Shown piece by piece: positions 1 to 7,250 of a stretch of 19,619 bases of DNA. The first letter of the stretch is position 1, and every line of letters starts with the position of its first letter. A model generated the notes under the pieces. That model was not told the DNA's origin. It was given only the letters and a program-made list of their open reading frames with translations, and searched no databases. The position numbers were made by a program, and so were the translations under genes. The stretch comes from Pseudomonadota bacterium (GTDB lineage Bacteria; Pseudomonadota; Gammaproteobacteria; Halothiobacillales; Halothiobacillaceae): assembly GCA_021795795.1 (NCBI GenBank), contig JAJYPA010000100.1:1-19619 (forward strand), in the 5' to 3' direction.

Positions 1-230
1 GAGTAAAAACCGGGCAAAGCTGCTTGGAAAGGTAGCCGTTTGTTGTGGAATTTGAGCCGGATTCGGCCACAGGCATGATTCAGTGGCAGAATTCATTGAA
101 AATATCGGGTTATTCGAGCTGCCCGAATAAACGCGCCATAAGAGCGTCATTAAAGCGAAGCGATAGCGAAGCATTGCTGGGAAGGCGAAGCTGACGATGC
201 CCTCGGCACAGCGCAGCAATATGGGTGGGC

Positions 231-289
231 GGCTACTCCTTCGGAGGGAACAGTGCCACCGTTGGGCAAGACGGCGCGAGAAGGGGAGT
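231..289 (+). repeat. Degenerate repeat module, copy 1
   Basis: This block resembles 1020-1080. The shared core is clearest at 262-289 (ttgggcaagacggcgcgaga) against 1052-1080 (ttggggaaagacgccgcgag). The part before it, around cttcgg followed by a G-rich stretch, also aligns with small gaps. Copy 1 contains the potential hairpin CTCC-TTC-GGAG, and a second one, GGGGA-GTT-TCCCC, at its right end. The function is unknown. It could be a structured RNA or a decayed duplication. Confidence 0.45.
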
Positions 290-498
290 TTCCCCGTGGT
301 GCGCGGATAACCGGAAAGGCCCTGCCATTGGCGAGTCTGTCAGCGGGCGTTTCGTCCGAAGGAGTCGCCCCTGCGAGGATGGGTTGCGGCGAATGCAAGC
401 CAATCCATCCGAGCCAAGCGACGGAACGGAGCGCCCGGCAGTCTTGAGTCGGGCGGCAGGGGTAATCCATGCCGCGCTGCCCAAGGCTGGCGGATAGA

Positions 499-531
499 GC
501 GGCGAAGCCGCCAAAGGCCGGGCTTGCCCGG
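499..531. other. Two adjacent perfect hairpins
   Basis: GCGGC-GAA-GCCGC (499-511) is followed six bases later by CCGGGC-TT-GCCCGG (518-531). Both stems are perfect and GC-only, with 3- and 2-base loops. No T-run follows, so neither is a standard terminator. They would fit a structured RNA or a secondary structure in single-stranded DNA. Confidence 0.4.
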
Positions 532-631
532 TCAGTCAGCGTGAGCCGAGCGAAGCTGGGCGAGGGCTAGAGGTATTTGCATTGAGCGGAGCCGTGCGAA
601 GCCTATTGAGCGTGGCGCAGCCATGCGAGGA

Positions 632-646
632 TGGCGTAGCTGGGCG
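632..646 (+). repeat. 15-bp direct repeat, copy 1
   Basis: The word tggcgtagctgggcg is identical to 870-884. The similar words gagcgtggcg and gcgtagctgg surround both copies, so they sit in a family of dispersed short repeats. Confidence 0.5.
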
Positions 647-667
647 TAGCTGGAAAGATCGAAATAA

Positions 668-711
668 AAGCGCAATCAAGGTGCAATCAAGACGCATAGA
701 AGCGCAATCAA
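668..711 (+). repeat. Iteron-like repeats of aagcgcaatcaa
   Basis: The 12-mer aagcgcaatcaa occurs at 668-679 and again at 700-711. A variant, gtgcaatcaag, lies between them at 681-691. The spacing is uneven (about 12 and 20 bases), so this is a short iteron-like cluster rather than a regular array. Confidence 0.4.
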
Positions 712-743
712 AGCGGATATTGTCGAATCATTGGGCGACGATA

Positions 744-830
744 GGGATGCGGGACTGTCCCGTATCCCGGTGAATCCTCTGCATCGGGGGACAAGCCGGT
801 ACTGTCCCGCCTGCTGTCCCGATTGTCCCG
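744..830. repeat. Cluster of TGTCCCG direct and inverted repeats
   Basis: TGTCCCG occurs four times in 75 bases (756-762, 803-809, 815-821, 824-830). It also occurs inverted as CGGGAC at 750-755 and GGGACA at 788-793. The first inverted pair lies inside a 25-bp near-perfect palindrome (744-768): arms GGGATGCGGGAC and GTCCCGTATCCC around a central T, with a single G/T mismatch. GGGACA (788-793) and TGTCCC (803-808) form a second inverted repeat with a 9-base loop. This arrangement is typical of protein-binding iterons or operators. No T-run follows. Confidence 0.55.
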
Positions 831-869
831 CTGGTGTGTGTGGTTGAGCCGGGTGAGCGAAATGGAGCG

Positions 870-884
870 TGGCGTAGCTGGGCG
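870..884 (+). repeat. 15-bp direct repeat, copy 2
   Basis: Exact copy of 632-646 (tggcgtagctgggcg). It follows gagcgtggcg, a word that also occurs shortly before the first copy. Confidence 0.5.
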
Positions 885-1019
885 GAGCCTGCGAAGCCGG
901 GCGGAATGGAGCGGCAGGCAGGATAAAAGCGCACTGAAACCGAAGAAAAGCGCACATAAGCCGAATAAATCCGGCATATAACCGGAATCATGGCGAATAA
1001 ATGTGCGGTAGCGTGGGTC

Positions 1020-1080
1020 TGCTGCTTCTTCGGTGGGGCGTGGGTGCAACCTTGGGGAAAGACGCCGCGAGAGGGGGAAG
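1020..1080 (+). repeat. Degenerate repeat module, copy 2
   Basis: This is the second copy of the module at 231-289, matching by eye over about 60 bases with small gaps and best in the last 28. Both copies lie a short way downstream of the word cgaataaa (124-131 before copy 1; 962-969 and 993-1000 before copy 2), which supports duplication of a somewhat larger unit. Confidence 0.4.
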
Positions 1081-1510
1081 ATGCTCAGGGGCGCGAGGCA
1101 GGCGGTGAGGCCAGTGCAGCCGGAAAGAACCGGGTGGAATGCAGGTGAATCAGAAAAAGACGTTGCCGACCGCAAGAATGAGCCGATGCCGTCGCCAGAA
1201 ACACGCGCCATTCCGCGTAGGATTGCCTTGGTTGCGATATTCTACATCACCCAATAAGGGGGTACTGCGGCAGGCCGCCCAAACAGCGCCAAGCGCGTTT
1301 TAACCAGAATCTAACCAGCCAGCCCCGCCGAGAAACCCATGCGAGGATGAGCATAGGCAAGCGAAGGCGCGCCTATCGTATCCGAGCCAACCACCCAACC
1401 AGCACCCAGTCACCCAACGCCACCACCCCGCTTGTGTATTGCCGAACGCAGTGAAGTGGGACACAAACCCAGTTGTGACTCACAGGCGAGACACAAGCCC
1501 CCATGCTGGG

Positions 1511-1530
1511 ATTAAGCCGCAGGCGTATCC
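1511..1530 (+). repeat. 20-bp direct repeat, copy 1
   Basis: The 20-mer attaagccgcaggcgtatcc is identical to 1728-1747. The preceding bases also match (ccatgctggg here, ccatgcagag there), so the duplicated unit is about 30 bp. Confidence 0.6.
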
Positions 1531-1579
1531 AAGCCAAGCCCCTACCAGTGCCACCGACCCCCAAAGGCTACGGCATGGC

Positions 1580-1618
1580 CGTTGTCGCGCTTGAGCGACG
1601 GCGAAAGCAGGACAGCGG
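1580..1618 (+). repeat. Degenerate 39-bp repeat, copy 1
   Basis: It shares the pattern cgttg-gcttgag-gcgaaagcag-cagcgg with 1661-1698. The central gcgaaagcag is identical and the period is about 80 bp. Confidence 0.5.
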
Positions 1619-1660
1619 CTATGCAATGCGCCCTGCCCCACGCGCCGCCACCACCAATCC

Positions 1661-1698
1661 CGTTGCCAGCTTGAGCAACCGCGAAAGCAGAGCAGCGG
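1661..1698 (+). repeat. Degenerate 38-bp repeat, copy 2
   Basis: Second copy of the unit at 1580-1618, differing at a few positions and by one base in length. Together with the flanking 20-mers it makes a nested repeat arrangement at 1511-1747. Confidence 0.5.
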
Positions 1699-1727
1699 GA
1701 TATGCCCTCGCGCCACCCCATGCAGAG

Positions 1728-1747
1728 ATTAAGCCGCAGGCGTATCC
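1728..1747 (+). repeat. 20-bp direct repeat, copy 2
   Basis: Exact copy of 1511-1530, 217 bp downstream, again preceded by a ccatgc word. The two copies bracket the internal repeat pair at 1580-1618 and 1661-1698. Confidence 0.6.
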
Positions 1748-1983
1748 CTGCCCTCACCCAACTCACAGCACCGCAACCAATAGTGCCAGCGCAACACCAA
1801 GGCAGGATGACTCAATCCCGTGCCTCAATAAGCGATAGCGAAATTGTGACGCGGGCATGGCCGGTACTGACCCGGCAGGCAAGTTTTTCCGGCAGGTTCT
1901 TTACGGGCGGCACTCGTTTTCCGGGGGATGAACCCGGCAAAATGCACGCCAGTTCAGAGTGGGCGGCGATAGTATTTCTCTAC

Positions 1984-2202
1984 GCCCCAAGCGGGAATTT
2001 TTGAAGACGCGAACAGCGGCTTAAATAATTTCCGCATCCCCCTGAAATGGGGGTGACTTCGGGAGTAAAGAAGTCAGGACAAAACGCCTTGGGGATATGG
2101 AAATTATCCGGGGGTTTTTGCCCTCATTCAGCAGGCTAATTAACACACGCCCCAAGGATACGCCCCAAGCAGGCGATACCAGCCGATTAACACAAGCCCC
2201 AA
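1984..2202 (+). repeat. GCCCCAA iteron-like repeats upstream of rep
   Basis: GCCCCAA occurs four times at 1984-1990, 2149-2155, 2162-2168 and 2196-2202. Two copies belong to a longer direct repeat: attaacacacgccccaa (2139-2155) and attaacacaagccccaa (2186-2202) match at 16 of 17 bases. Two others share tacgccccaagc (1981-1992 and 2159-2170). The last three fall within 54 bp, about 130-190 bp before the replication gene, which is where iterons bound by a Rep protein are often found. Confidence 0.5.
2025..2107. other. Nested inverted repeat, candidate origin or structured RNA
   Basis: The left arm ATAATTTCCGCATCCCC (2025-2041) pairs with the right arm GGGGATATGGAAATTAT (2091-2107). That gives 15 Watson-Crick pairs, one G/T wobble and one C/A mismatch. 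Inside, TGACTTC (2054-2060) pairs with GAAGTCA (2070-2076) across a 9-base loop, and CCTGA (2041-2045) could alternatively pair with TCAGG (2074-2078). A large extruded hairpin about 230 bp before an HUH replication gene is what a nicking site or double-strand origin would look like. A regulatory RNA fold is the alternative. Confidence 0.5.
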
Positions 2203-2279
2203 AGGGGGATTGCCCGCCCGTTTCTCACCCGCTCACCAGCCCATATTTCGCCGATATTCCCGACGCCAAAATACCCGCC

Positions 2280-2334
2280 TGAAAAATATTTTCAATTTAA
2301 AGCGATTCTAATTTTTCTCAACCCCTAATTGAGG
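2280..2334 (+). promoter_or_regulatory. AT-rich rep control region with SD-sequestering hairpin
   Basis: The AT-rich segment before the rep start has a perfect inverted repeat, TGAAAA-ATA-TTTTCA (2280-2294), a possible operator or melting site. A second hairpin pairs CTCAA (2317-2321) with TTGAG (2329-2333). This covers most of GAGG (2331-2334), the only ribosome-binding sequence near the start. That GAGG is only one base from the ATG at 2336, and an in-frame TGA at 2330-2332 rules out an upstream start. Translation of the gene may therefore be weak and controlled. Confidence 0.4.
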
Positions 2335-2335
2335 T

Positions 2336-4510
2336 ATGAGAAAAAAATCTGCAACACACGACATCGGTACTGCCGACTCAATCTTGAATCAATCCAAGAT
2401 TGATGCCCCATCGCCTGAACATCGCCCAAAGCATCTGAGTGTTGGTATTTATGAAATCCACAAGTTGCTGGCACTGGATGAATCCCTGAGTGATCCCTGG
2501 GCATGGCTCACCCTGTCCGTAAAAAAAATTCCTCACTGGACGGAAGAGCAGCGCATTAAACGCGCAAGGCAACTTAAGGCAATCAATGCATCAAGCGCCG
2601 GCGGCTGTGCGGCAAATACCTTCGAACTCGTCAATTGTTTTGCCAGACATGTCATCGATGATGAAGAAATTCCTGACCTGATTTATGGCTTGACGATCAA
2701 GCAGTACAAAGCTGCGGGGAACATACTGGAGGCAGCTTTCGCCATTGAAACCATTGGGCGATGGATGGAAATGGTGAGCAACTGCGTCTTGCTGATCCAT
2801 AAACTTCCGTGGAATTTGGCGAAATCCTCAACAAATCGTTTGCGTAGAATCCTCAACGATACAGCCCCGGAAAAAATCCTCGAATCAATCCGGCAGTTAT
2901 TCAAAAAACTCGACAAAGGCCAAGGCCACATTTATCACTTGGCGTTATTCGGCATCAGCGCCGCATTCGATGAGAATGCGATCAAGTCGCAGTCCGAGGC
3001 GCTTGCTAGGGCTGCCATGCTATTGAATCAAAATCATTTCCATAAGAAGCAACCCACCCTGCGCAAGGCAATGCGCGCGCTTGGTTTACATATAGACAAT
3101 CCGAGTGACATGCAGCGAGCAATGCACGAGAGGTACTGGATGAGAATACTCAAACGCAAACAGTACGAGACAATTGAAAATCTCAGCATAAGCATTGCAC
3201 CGACTTCGATCGATTACATTTCTGTCGATGGCCGTCGAAAGGCTGCTGCGCAATGGGCACGACAAAAAGCCTGGAGTCAGTGCAATCAACTCACTTCGCT
3301 TGATGGTCACGGCACGCTTAGTGGTGAATCATTGCTTGATCCTGATTCGATCGCGCGCAAGAACTACGCGGAAAAATTGTCGATTTTAAATTCGGAAATA
3401 ACCAACGCATTCGCTCAAGGCATTCGTGTGGTATCGGCTACCGTGACAGCCCCCAGCGCATACCATTCAACCATCGGCGGTAGCCAGAACAGGGGGTTCG
3501 CTCGCAGGAACCCGAAATACAACGGCAGCACACCCAATCATACGAACCGGATCGTCTTCAGTCGGCCATTTGGAAAATTTCTCAAAGCCCTGAATAAAAA
3601 GCCCGCACTCAAACACGCACTCATCGCCTGGGATAACTTCGCGCAACCTCACCGAGATGGCACGCCACATCATCACTACATTTTTTTTGTCATGCCCGAG
3701 TTTGAGGCGGAATTGCTGGCGCTGTTCCAGAAAATTATGCGCCCGGATATTCCGCTCGCCCCAAAGAAAAAACAACAACAAGTGGGAAAAGAGCAACAAC
3801 ATGTGGGCATTAGGATAGAAAAGCTTCTAACGCCCGATGAAGCGATGAATGTTGCGGCCTATTTTTCTCGAGGGTTATACACCCCCACCAGAAAGCCGTA
3901 CCGAAAGGAAAAATTGAGCACTGAAATCATTCCTCATGCCGGGACACCAGAGCCCTCCAAAATACCGCATGATTTCGTGGCGGACGCCACAAAACCAGAT
4001 GACCGTGACATTCGAACCTGGAGCAGCCGCCATCGCATCAGGCTACATACTTCCAGCAAGCGCAATGTAACCCTTTATCGAATGCTGAGAGTGCCGCACC
4101 TGCCGCTCGTGAACGCCGAGGTAAAAGAGGCGGCTAACTACGCACGGAGCAAAAAATTCAGCGAGTTTCATTCGTTAATGAAGCACCAGCCAATTGCTCC
4201 GTATTACGAGGAATCAATCAATGTGTACGACGAGAAAACGAAGCGCCTGCGAGGCTATGTCACAACAGATGGCGAGGTAGCGCTCAAGCCAAGATGGAAG
4301 ATGCATTTCACACCGAGCACCCGGCAAAGCACCACAACCCCGTCCTTGCCGAAAAACCGCCGCAACCCATTGAATAAGAACAAGAAGGAAAGTTACATTA
4401 AGGAGTCAAGGCAAAGCCAGAATTCAGGAGCCAACGAGATAAAAATCGCCATCGACTGGCATCGATCTTCGAGCCAAAAAACCCCTTATGGGTATTATTG
4501 CCCACCTTAA
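2336..4510 (+). CDS. HUH replication endonuclease, phage gpA-like (724 aa)
   Basis: Probable rolling-circle replication initiator. It would nick one strand of an origin and stay covalently attached through a tyrosine. The core resembles phage replication protein A (gpA of P2-like phages, Pfam Phage_GPA). A T-x-T-x-PSxYH segment lies at residues 369-377, followed by NPKYNGSTP near 392-400. The HUH motif is PHRDGTPHHHY at 438-448, with metal-binding H445 and H447. AAYFSRGLY at 507-515 supplies candidate tyrosines Y509 and Y515. P2 gpA uses two tyrosines four apart, whereas here they are six apart, so this may be a one-tyrosine enzyme. The first 290 residues have no motif I recognise, and the C-terminus is Lys/Arg/Asn-rich. 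The ATG is forced by an upstream stop. No phage capsid or integrase gene is visible, so a plasmid-like or satellite element is more likely than a prophage. Confidence 0.8.
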   Translation: MRKKSATHDIGTADSILNQSKIDAPSPEHRPKHLSVGIYEIHKLLALDESLSDPWAWLTLSVKKIPHWTEEQRIKRARQLKAINASSAGGCAANTFELVNCFARHVIDDEEIPDLIYGLTIKQYKAAGNILEAAFAIETIGRWMEMVSNCVLLIHKLPWNLAKSSTNRLRRILNDTAPEKILESIRQLFKKLDKGQGHIYHLALFGISAAFDENAIKSQSEALARAAMLLNQNHFHKKQPTLRKAMRALGLHIDNPSDMQRAMHERYWMRILKRKQYETIENLSISIAPTSIDYISVDGRRKAAAQWARQKAWSQCNQLTSLDGHGTLSGESLLDPDSIARKNYAEKLSILNSEITNAFAQGIRVVSATVTAPSAYHSTIGGSQNRGFARRNPKYNGSTPNHTNRIVFSRPFGKFLKALNKKPALKHALIAWDNFAQPHRDGTPHHHYIFFVMPEFEAELLALFQKIMRPDIPLAPKKKQQQVGKEQQHVGIRIEKLLTPDEAMNVAAYFSRGLYTPTRKPYRKEKLSTEIIPHAGTPEPSKIPHDFVADATKPDDRDIRTWSSRHRIRLHTSSKRNVTLYRMLRVPHLPLVNAEVKEAANYARSKKFSEFHSLMKHQPIAPYYEESINVYDEKTKRLRGYVTTDGEVALKPRWKMHFTPSTRQSTTTPSLPKNRRNPLNKNKKESYIKESRQSQNSGANEIKIAIDWHRSSSQKTPYGYYCPP

Positions 4511-4537
4511 ATCAGGCTCCTTTGATTCCATACGCCT

Positions 4538-4560
4538 AAACCGCAGCTGTTGCGGTTTTT
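4538..4560 (+). terminator. Intrinsic terminator after rep
   Basis: AACCGCA (4539-4545) and TGCGGTT (4551-4557) form a 7-bp stem with a GCTGT loop, followed by a T-run and preceded by A residues. It lies about 30 bases after the rep stop codon. A second small hairpin, TTGCCC-AATG-GGGCAA, follows at once. Confidence 0.8.
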
Positions 4561-4668
4561 GGCTTGCCCAATGGGGCAATATTCCTGCAAAAAGAAGGGG
4601 GCGTTGTGAAGCGGATACGACATTGCCCAAACTACTGTTTATTTTCGAGCGTCATTGCGCTTCCGGTT

Positions 4669-5040
4669 CTAAAGCAGGTCATCCACATCAATGCGCAAAA
4701 CCTCGGCCAGACGCTTGAGCGTCATGGCTTGCCCCTTGCGCTTACCTGTCTCGATCATTGTCACCATACCTTGCGTCACCTGAGCGGATTCAGCCAATGC
4801 GATCTGCGATAACCCACGATATTCCCGCCACACCCGCAAGGGCGATTCTCCAGCCAGAAGTCGTTCGACGACCTCATCGGGAATAGCCTCTTCCTCACCT
4901 CGCTCGAGTGCCGCATGTACTCGGGTCACTTCTGCCACATCCTGCATGGACTCAAGCAGGGAAATAAGGCGCTCATACTCGGCATAAGGCAGAACCGCCC
5001 ATTCTGGCGAACCATTGCGTTCAATCACTTGTACATTCAT
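4669..5040 (-). CDS. HTH antitoxin of a RelE-type toxin-antitoxin pair
   Basis: A 123-residue protein. The first 30 or so residues (ending AVLPYAEYERL) resemble the N-terminus of Phd/YefM-type antitoxins. Residues about 68-123 form an Xre/HTH_3 domain (LRVWREYRGLSQIALAESAQ, then MIETGKRKG). It would bind and neutralise the toxin encoded just upstream and repress their common promoter through the HTH. Its ATG overlaps the toxin stop codon by four bases (ATGA), so the two are translationally coupled. Toxin-first order is the higBA arrangement, although here the order and the family names are the only link to HigBA. I give no symbol because several naming schemes apply. Confidence 0.85.
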   Translation of the reverse strand: MNVQVIERNGSPEWAVLPYAEYERLISLLESMQDVAEVTRVHAALERGEEEAIPDEVVERLLAGESPLRVWREYRGLSQIALAESAQVTQGMVTMIETGKRKGQAMTLKRLAEVLRIDVDDLL

Positions 5041-5294
5041 TTGTAAACATCTCCCCGCGATCCTACCTTCACCACCAAGATCATCAGCACGCCTTCATTG
5101 ACTTCACAGATGGCGCGATAGCTGCCCACGCGCAAACGCCATGCATCAACGCCCTGCATCTTCTTCCAGTCACCCCCATACGCCGACGGATTTTTTGCCA
5201 AGGCAAGCAGTTCACGACGAAGCGCCATGCTGTAATGCGCTGGCATTTTGAGCAATGCCTTAGTGGCTGACTTAGTGTAATGAATAGTGTACAT
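5037..5294 (-). CDS. RelE/ParE-family toxin
   Basis: A small basic protein of 85 residues with the RelE/ParE fold signature. The N-terminus is MYTIHYTKSATKALLKMP, then a helical pair, then WRLRVGSYRAICEV at about 52-65 and a final hydrophobic strand ending VVKVGSRGDVYK. Family members either cleave mRNA on the ribosome or inhibit gyrase, and the sequence alone does not decide which. The gene is first in the operon and overlaps its antitoxin by four bases. The start is supported by the conserved MYTI opening. A good -10 box sits only about 7 bases before the ATG, so the mRNA may be leaderless or nearly so. Confidence 0.88.
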   Translation of the reverse strand: MYTIHYTKSATKALLKMPAHYSMALRRELLALAKNPSAYGGDWKKMQGVDAWRLRVGSYRAICEVNEGVLMILVVKVGSRGDVYK

Positions 5295-5300
5295 GCCGAA

Positions 5301-5329
5301 ATTATAACAATATGTTTTATTCTTGCGAA
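5301..5329 (-). promoter_or_regulatory. Promoter of the toxin-antitoxin operon
   Basis: On the minus strand, a perfect -10 box TATAAT (5301-5306) lies 17 bp from TTCGCA (5324-5329), which matches the -35 consensus at 4 of 6 positions. The predicted transcript start falls at or next to the toxin ATG (5292-5294). Confidence 0.6.
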
Positions 5330-5579
5330 CATCGCACTACCCATGAACCCGAAAAAATACCCGACTCACCTCGTTCACATTCAGCCATATGCTCAGCAAG
5401 GGACGTGTATGGTGTGACAATAAATTGCTAATGCACAGGGGCGTCACTAAAAATGCTTAAGCAAATATAAAAAATTAAACAACTTTATGATATTTAATGA
5501 AAATTAAATAAGATCAATCCGATCGAGCATCGGCGCAATGCAGAAGCGCCAAGGAGAAATGTTATTTAAAAGCATAAAG

Positions 5580-7250
5580 TTAATCCGTCTTTCTCTTCAG
5601 TCCAAGATAGAGAAAAACGAGACCGATTCCTAAATTGACCCATGCGATAACACTCAAGGACATCCAACCATTGAGTTGCGACAAAGCACCACTTTGTGTT
5701 AAGAGAAAAGCAAGCAAAAGCATACTACCGACCATGATGTAACGCTGCTTGCGCTGCTGATCTTTCATCTCAGCTCGAAGAGCTCTTAGGCTTTTGTCCT
5801 GGCGATTAAGTTGCTCAGTCTGCCACTCGGCCTGTTTGAGCGCTGTAAGATGAATGCGCGGCAATTCGGCAAAATGCTCCATGATAAACGGGAGCTCGTT
5901 CTTGATTCGTTTAAGGAATGCCTTCGGACCAACTCGCTCGCGCATCCACCGTTCAATAAACGGCTTGGCGGTCGCCCAAAGGTCAAGATCAGGATAAAGC
6001 TGCCGCCCCAGACCTTCGATTGCCAGCAGGGTCTTCTGAAGCAAGGTCAGTTGGGGCTGGACTTCCATGTCGAACCGACGCGCCACCTGAAACAAACGAA
6101 ACAGGAAGTGACCGAAGGAAATTTCTTTCAGGGGTTTCTGGAAAATCGGCTCGCACACAGTCCGAATTGCCGATTCAAATTCTTCGACGCGCGTTGTGGC
6201 CGGCACCCAGCCGGACTCGACATGCAATTCAGCCACTCGCCGATAATCGCGGTTGAAAAACGCATGGAAGTTTTCGGCGATATAGCGCTGATCTTCCGGC
6301 ATCAGGCTACCCACAATGCCGAAATCGATGGCCATGTACTTGGGTTGGGCCGGGTTGCTCACATCCACGAAGATGTTGCCGGGATGCATATCCGCGTGGA
6401 AGAAGTTGTTGTCGAATACCTGAGTGAAGAACACCTCCACACCACGTTCGGCAAGGGTCTTCATGTCGACACCCGCAGCCTTGAGCCGATCAGTCTGGGC
6501 AATAGGAATGCCGAATATCCGCTCCTGAACCAATACATCGGTACGACAAAGATCCCAGTAGATTTGTGGTACGTAAAGCAGCGGTGAATGCTCGAAGTGA
6601 CGACGTAATTCCGCCGCATTGGCGGCTTCTCGCATCAGATCCAACTCATCCATCAGCGTCTTGTCGAATTCGGCCACGACGTCCACAGGGTGGAGCCTCG
6701 GCCCTTCCGACCAATATTTCTCTGCCAGGCGGGCAATGGTGTAGAGGATTTCAAGATCCTGCCGAATCCGAGGCTCGATGCCGGGACGAACGATCTTTAC
6801 GACCACCTCATCCCCATTCTTCAAAGTGGCAGCATGCACCTGGGCAATGGAGGCAGAGGCCATCGGCTCAGCTTCAAAACAGGAAAAAACAGACTCGATC
6901 GGGAATCCCAGTGCGCGCTCGATCCGCTTCCTCGCCTGCTCTGCCGGAAAGGGACGAACACGATCCTGCAAGGCCGAAAGCGCATCGGCATATTCCATCG
7001 GCAACAGATCCTTGCGCGTGGACAGCATCTGGCCGAATTTGACGAAAATCGGCCCGAGGTCTTCTAGCGCTTCGACCAGCCGCTGGCCACGGGAACGTTG
7101 ACGATTATTGGATAGCCAATACCAGGGAGAGAAGTACGTGACGAACCGAACCGGCCGCAGGAACGGCAGGGTAAGAACCAGCTCATCGAGCCCGTGACGA
7201 TAAAATACATATTGAATGACGATCAGACGCCAGATGACCGTAAGCTTCAT
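5580..7250 (-). CDS. ubiB: UbiB, atypical kinase/ATPase for ubiquinone biosynthesis
   Basis: A 556-residue member of the UbiB/ADCK (ABC1) family. It is an ATPase of the protein-kinase-like fold that supports the membrane-linked steps of ubiquinone synthesis. Visible family hallmarks are the KxGQ motif (KFGQ, 71-74), the alanine-rich loop [11 protein letters not shown] (131-141), the ATP-site lysine K152 in VVKIVRPG, the catalytic HADMHPGN (285-292), and DFG (309-311). Two hydrophobic segments at about 503-552 are the C-terminal membrane anchor typical of bacterial UbiB. The length is normal. Its ATG overlaps the ubiJ stop codon (ATGA), so the pair is translationally coupled. Confidence 0.95.
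   Translation of the reverse strand: MKLTVIWRLIVIQYVFYRHGLDELVLTLPFLRPVRFVTYFSPWYWLSNNRQRSRGQRLVEALEDLGPIFVKFGQMLSTRKDLLPMEYADALSALQDRVRPFPAEQARKRIERALGFPIESVFSCFEAEPMASASIAQVHAATLKNGDEVVVKIVRPGIEPRIRQDLEILYTIARLAEKYWSEGPRLHPVDVVAEFDKTLMDELDLMREAANAAELRRHFEHSPLLYVPQIYWDLCRTDVLVQERIFGIPIAQTDRLKAAGVDMKTLAERGVEVFFTQVFDNNFFHADMHPGNIFVDVSNPAQPKYMAIDFGIVGSLMPEDQRYIAENFHAFFNRDYRRVAELHVESGWVPATTRVEEFESAIRTVCEPIFQKPLKEISFGHFLFRLFQVARRFDMEVQPQLTLLQKTLLAIEGLGRQLYPDLDLWATAKPFIERWMRERVGPKAFLKRIKNELPFIMEHFAELPRIHLTALKQAEWQTEQLNRQDKSLRALRAEMKDQQRKQRYIMVGSMLLLAFLLTQSGALSQLNGWMSLSVIAWVNLGIGLVFLYLGLKRKTD

Larger units (their letters stand above)
1..2335. other. Repeat-rich region without a convincing protein gene
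   Basis: No reading frame here looks like a protein: the open frames are short, overlap on both strands, have skewed composition (runs of Arg, Pro, Ala, Ser) and resemble no family I know. The DNA is instead full of short recurring words such as gcgaagc, gcgtagctgg and gcgaggatg, together with hairpins, palindromes and longer duplicated blocks listed separately. Base composition shifts along it: GC-rich and gcgaag-rich before about 1250, C-rich on the plus strand at 1300-1830, AT-rich just before the gene at 2336. I read it as the non-coding and origin part of the element carrying the HUH replication gene downstream. Its left boundary is not visible. Confidence 0.6.

Noticed and set aside
744..830. 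CRISPR array
   Set aside because: The repeated words are only 7 bp, unevenly spaced and in both orientations, and there are no cas genes.
708..1211. 167-residue minus-strand open frame
   Set aside because: It runs through the TGTCCCG palindrome cluster and has Ser/Arg/Leu-rich composition with no domain pattern, so it looks like a GC-rich chance frame.
1503..1838. 111-residue open frame in the repeat region
   Set aside because: Its composition is dominated by Arg, Pro, Ala and Ser, it is made of the DNA repeats, it lacks a ribosome-binding site and overlaps equally open frames on the minus strand.
4564..4575. Second hairpin after the rep terminator as an attachment site
   Set aside because: It is a 6-bp stem only. 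I found no matching copy near the left side of the window.
5811..6587. 258-residue plus-strand frame inside ubiB
   Set aside because: It is the antisense shadow of ubiB, whose family motifs are unambiguous.
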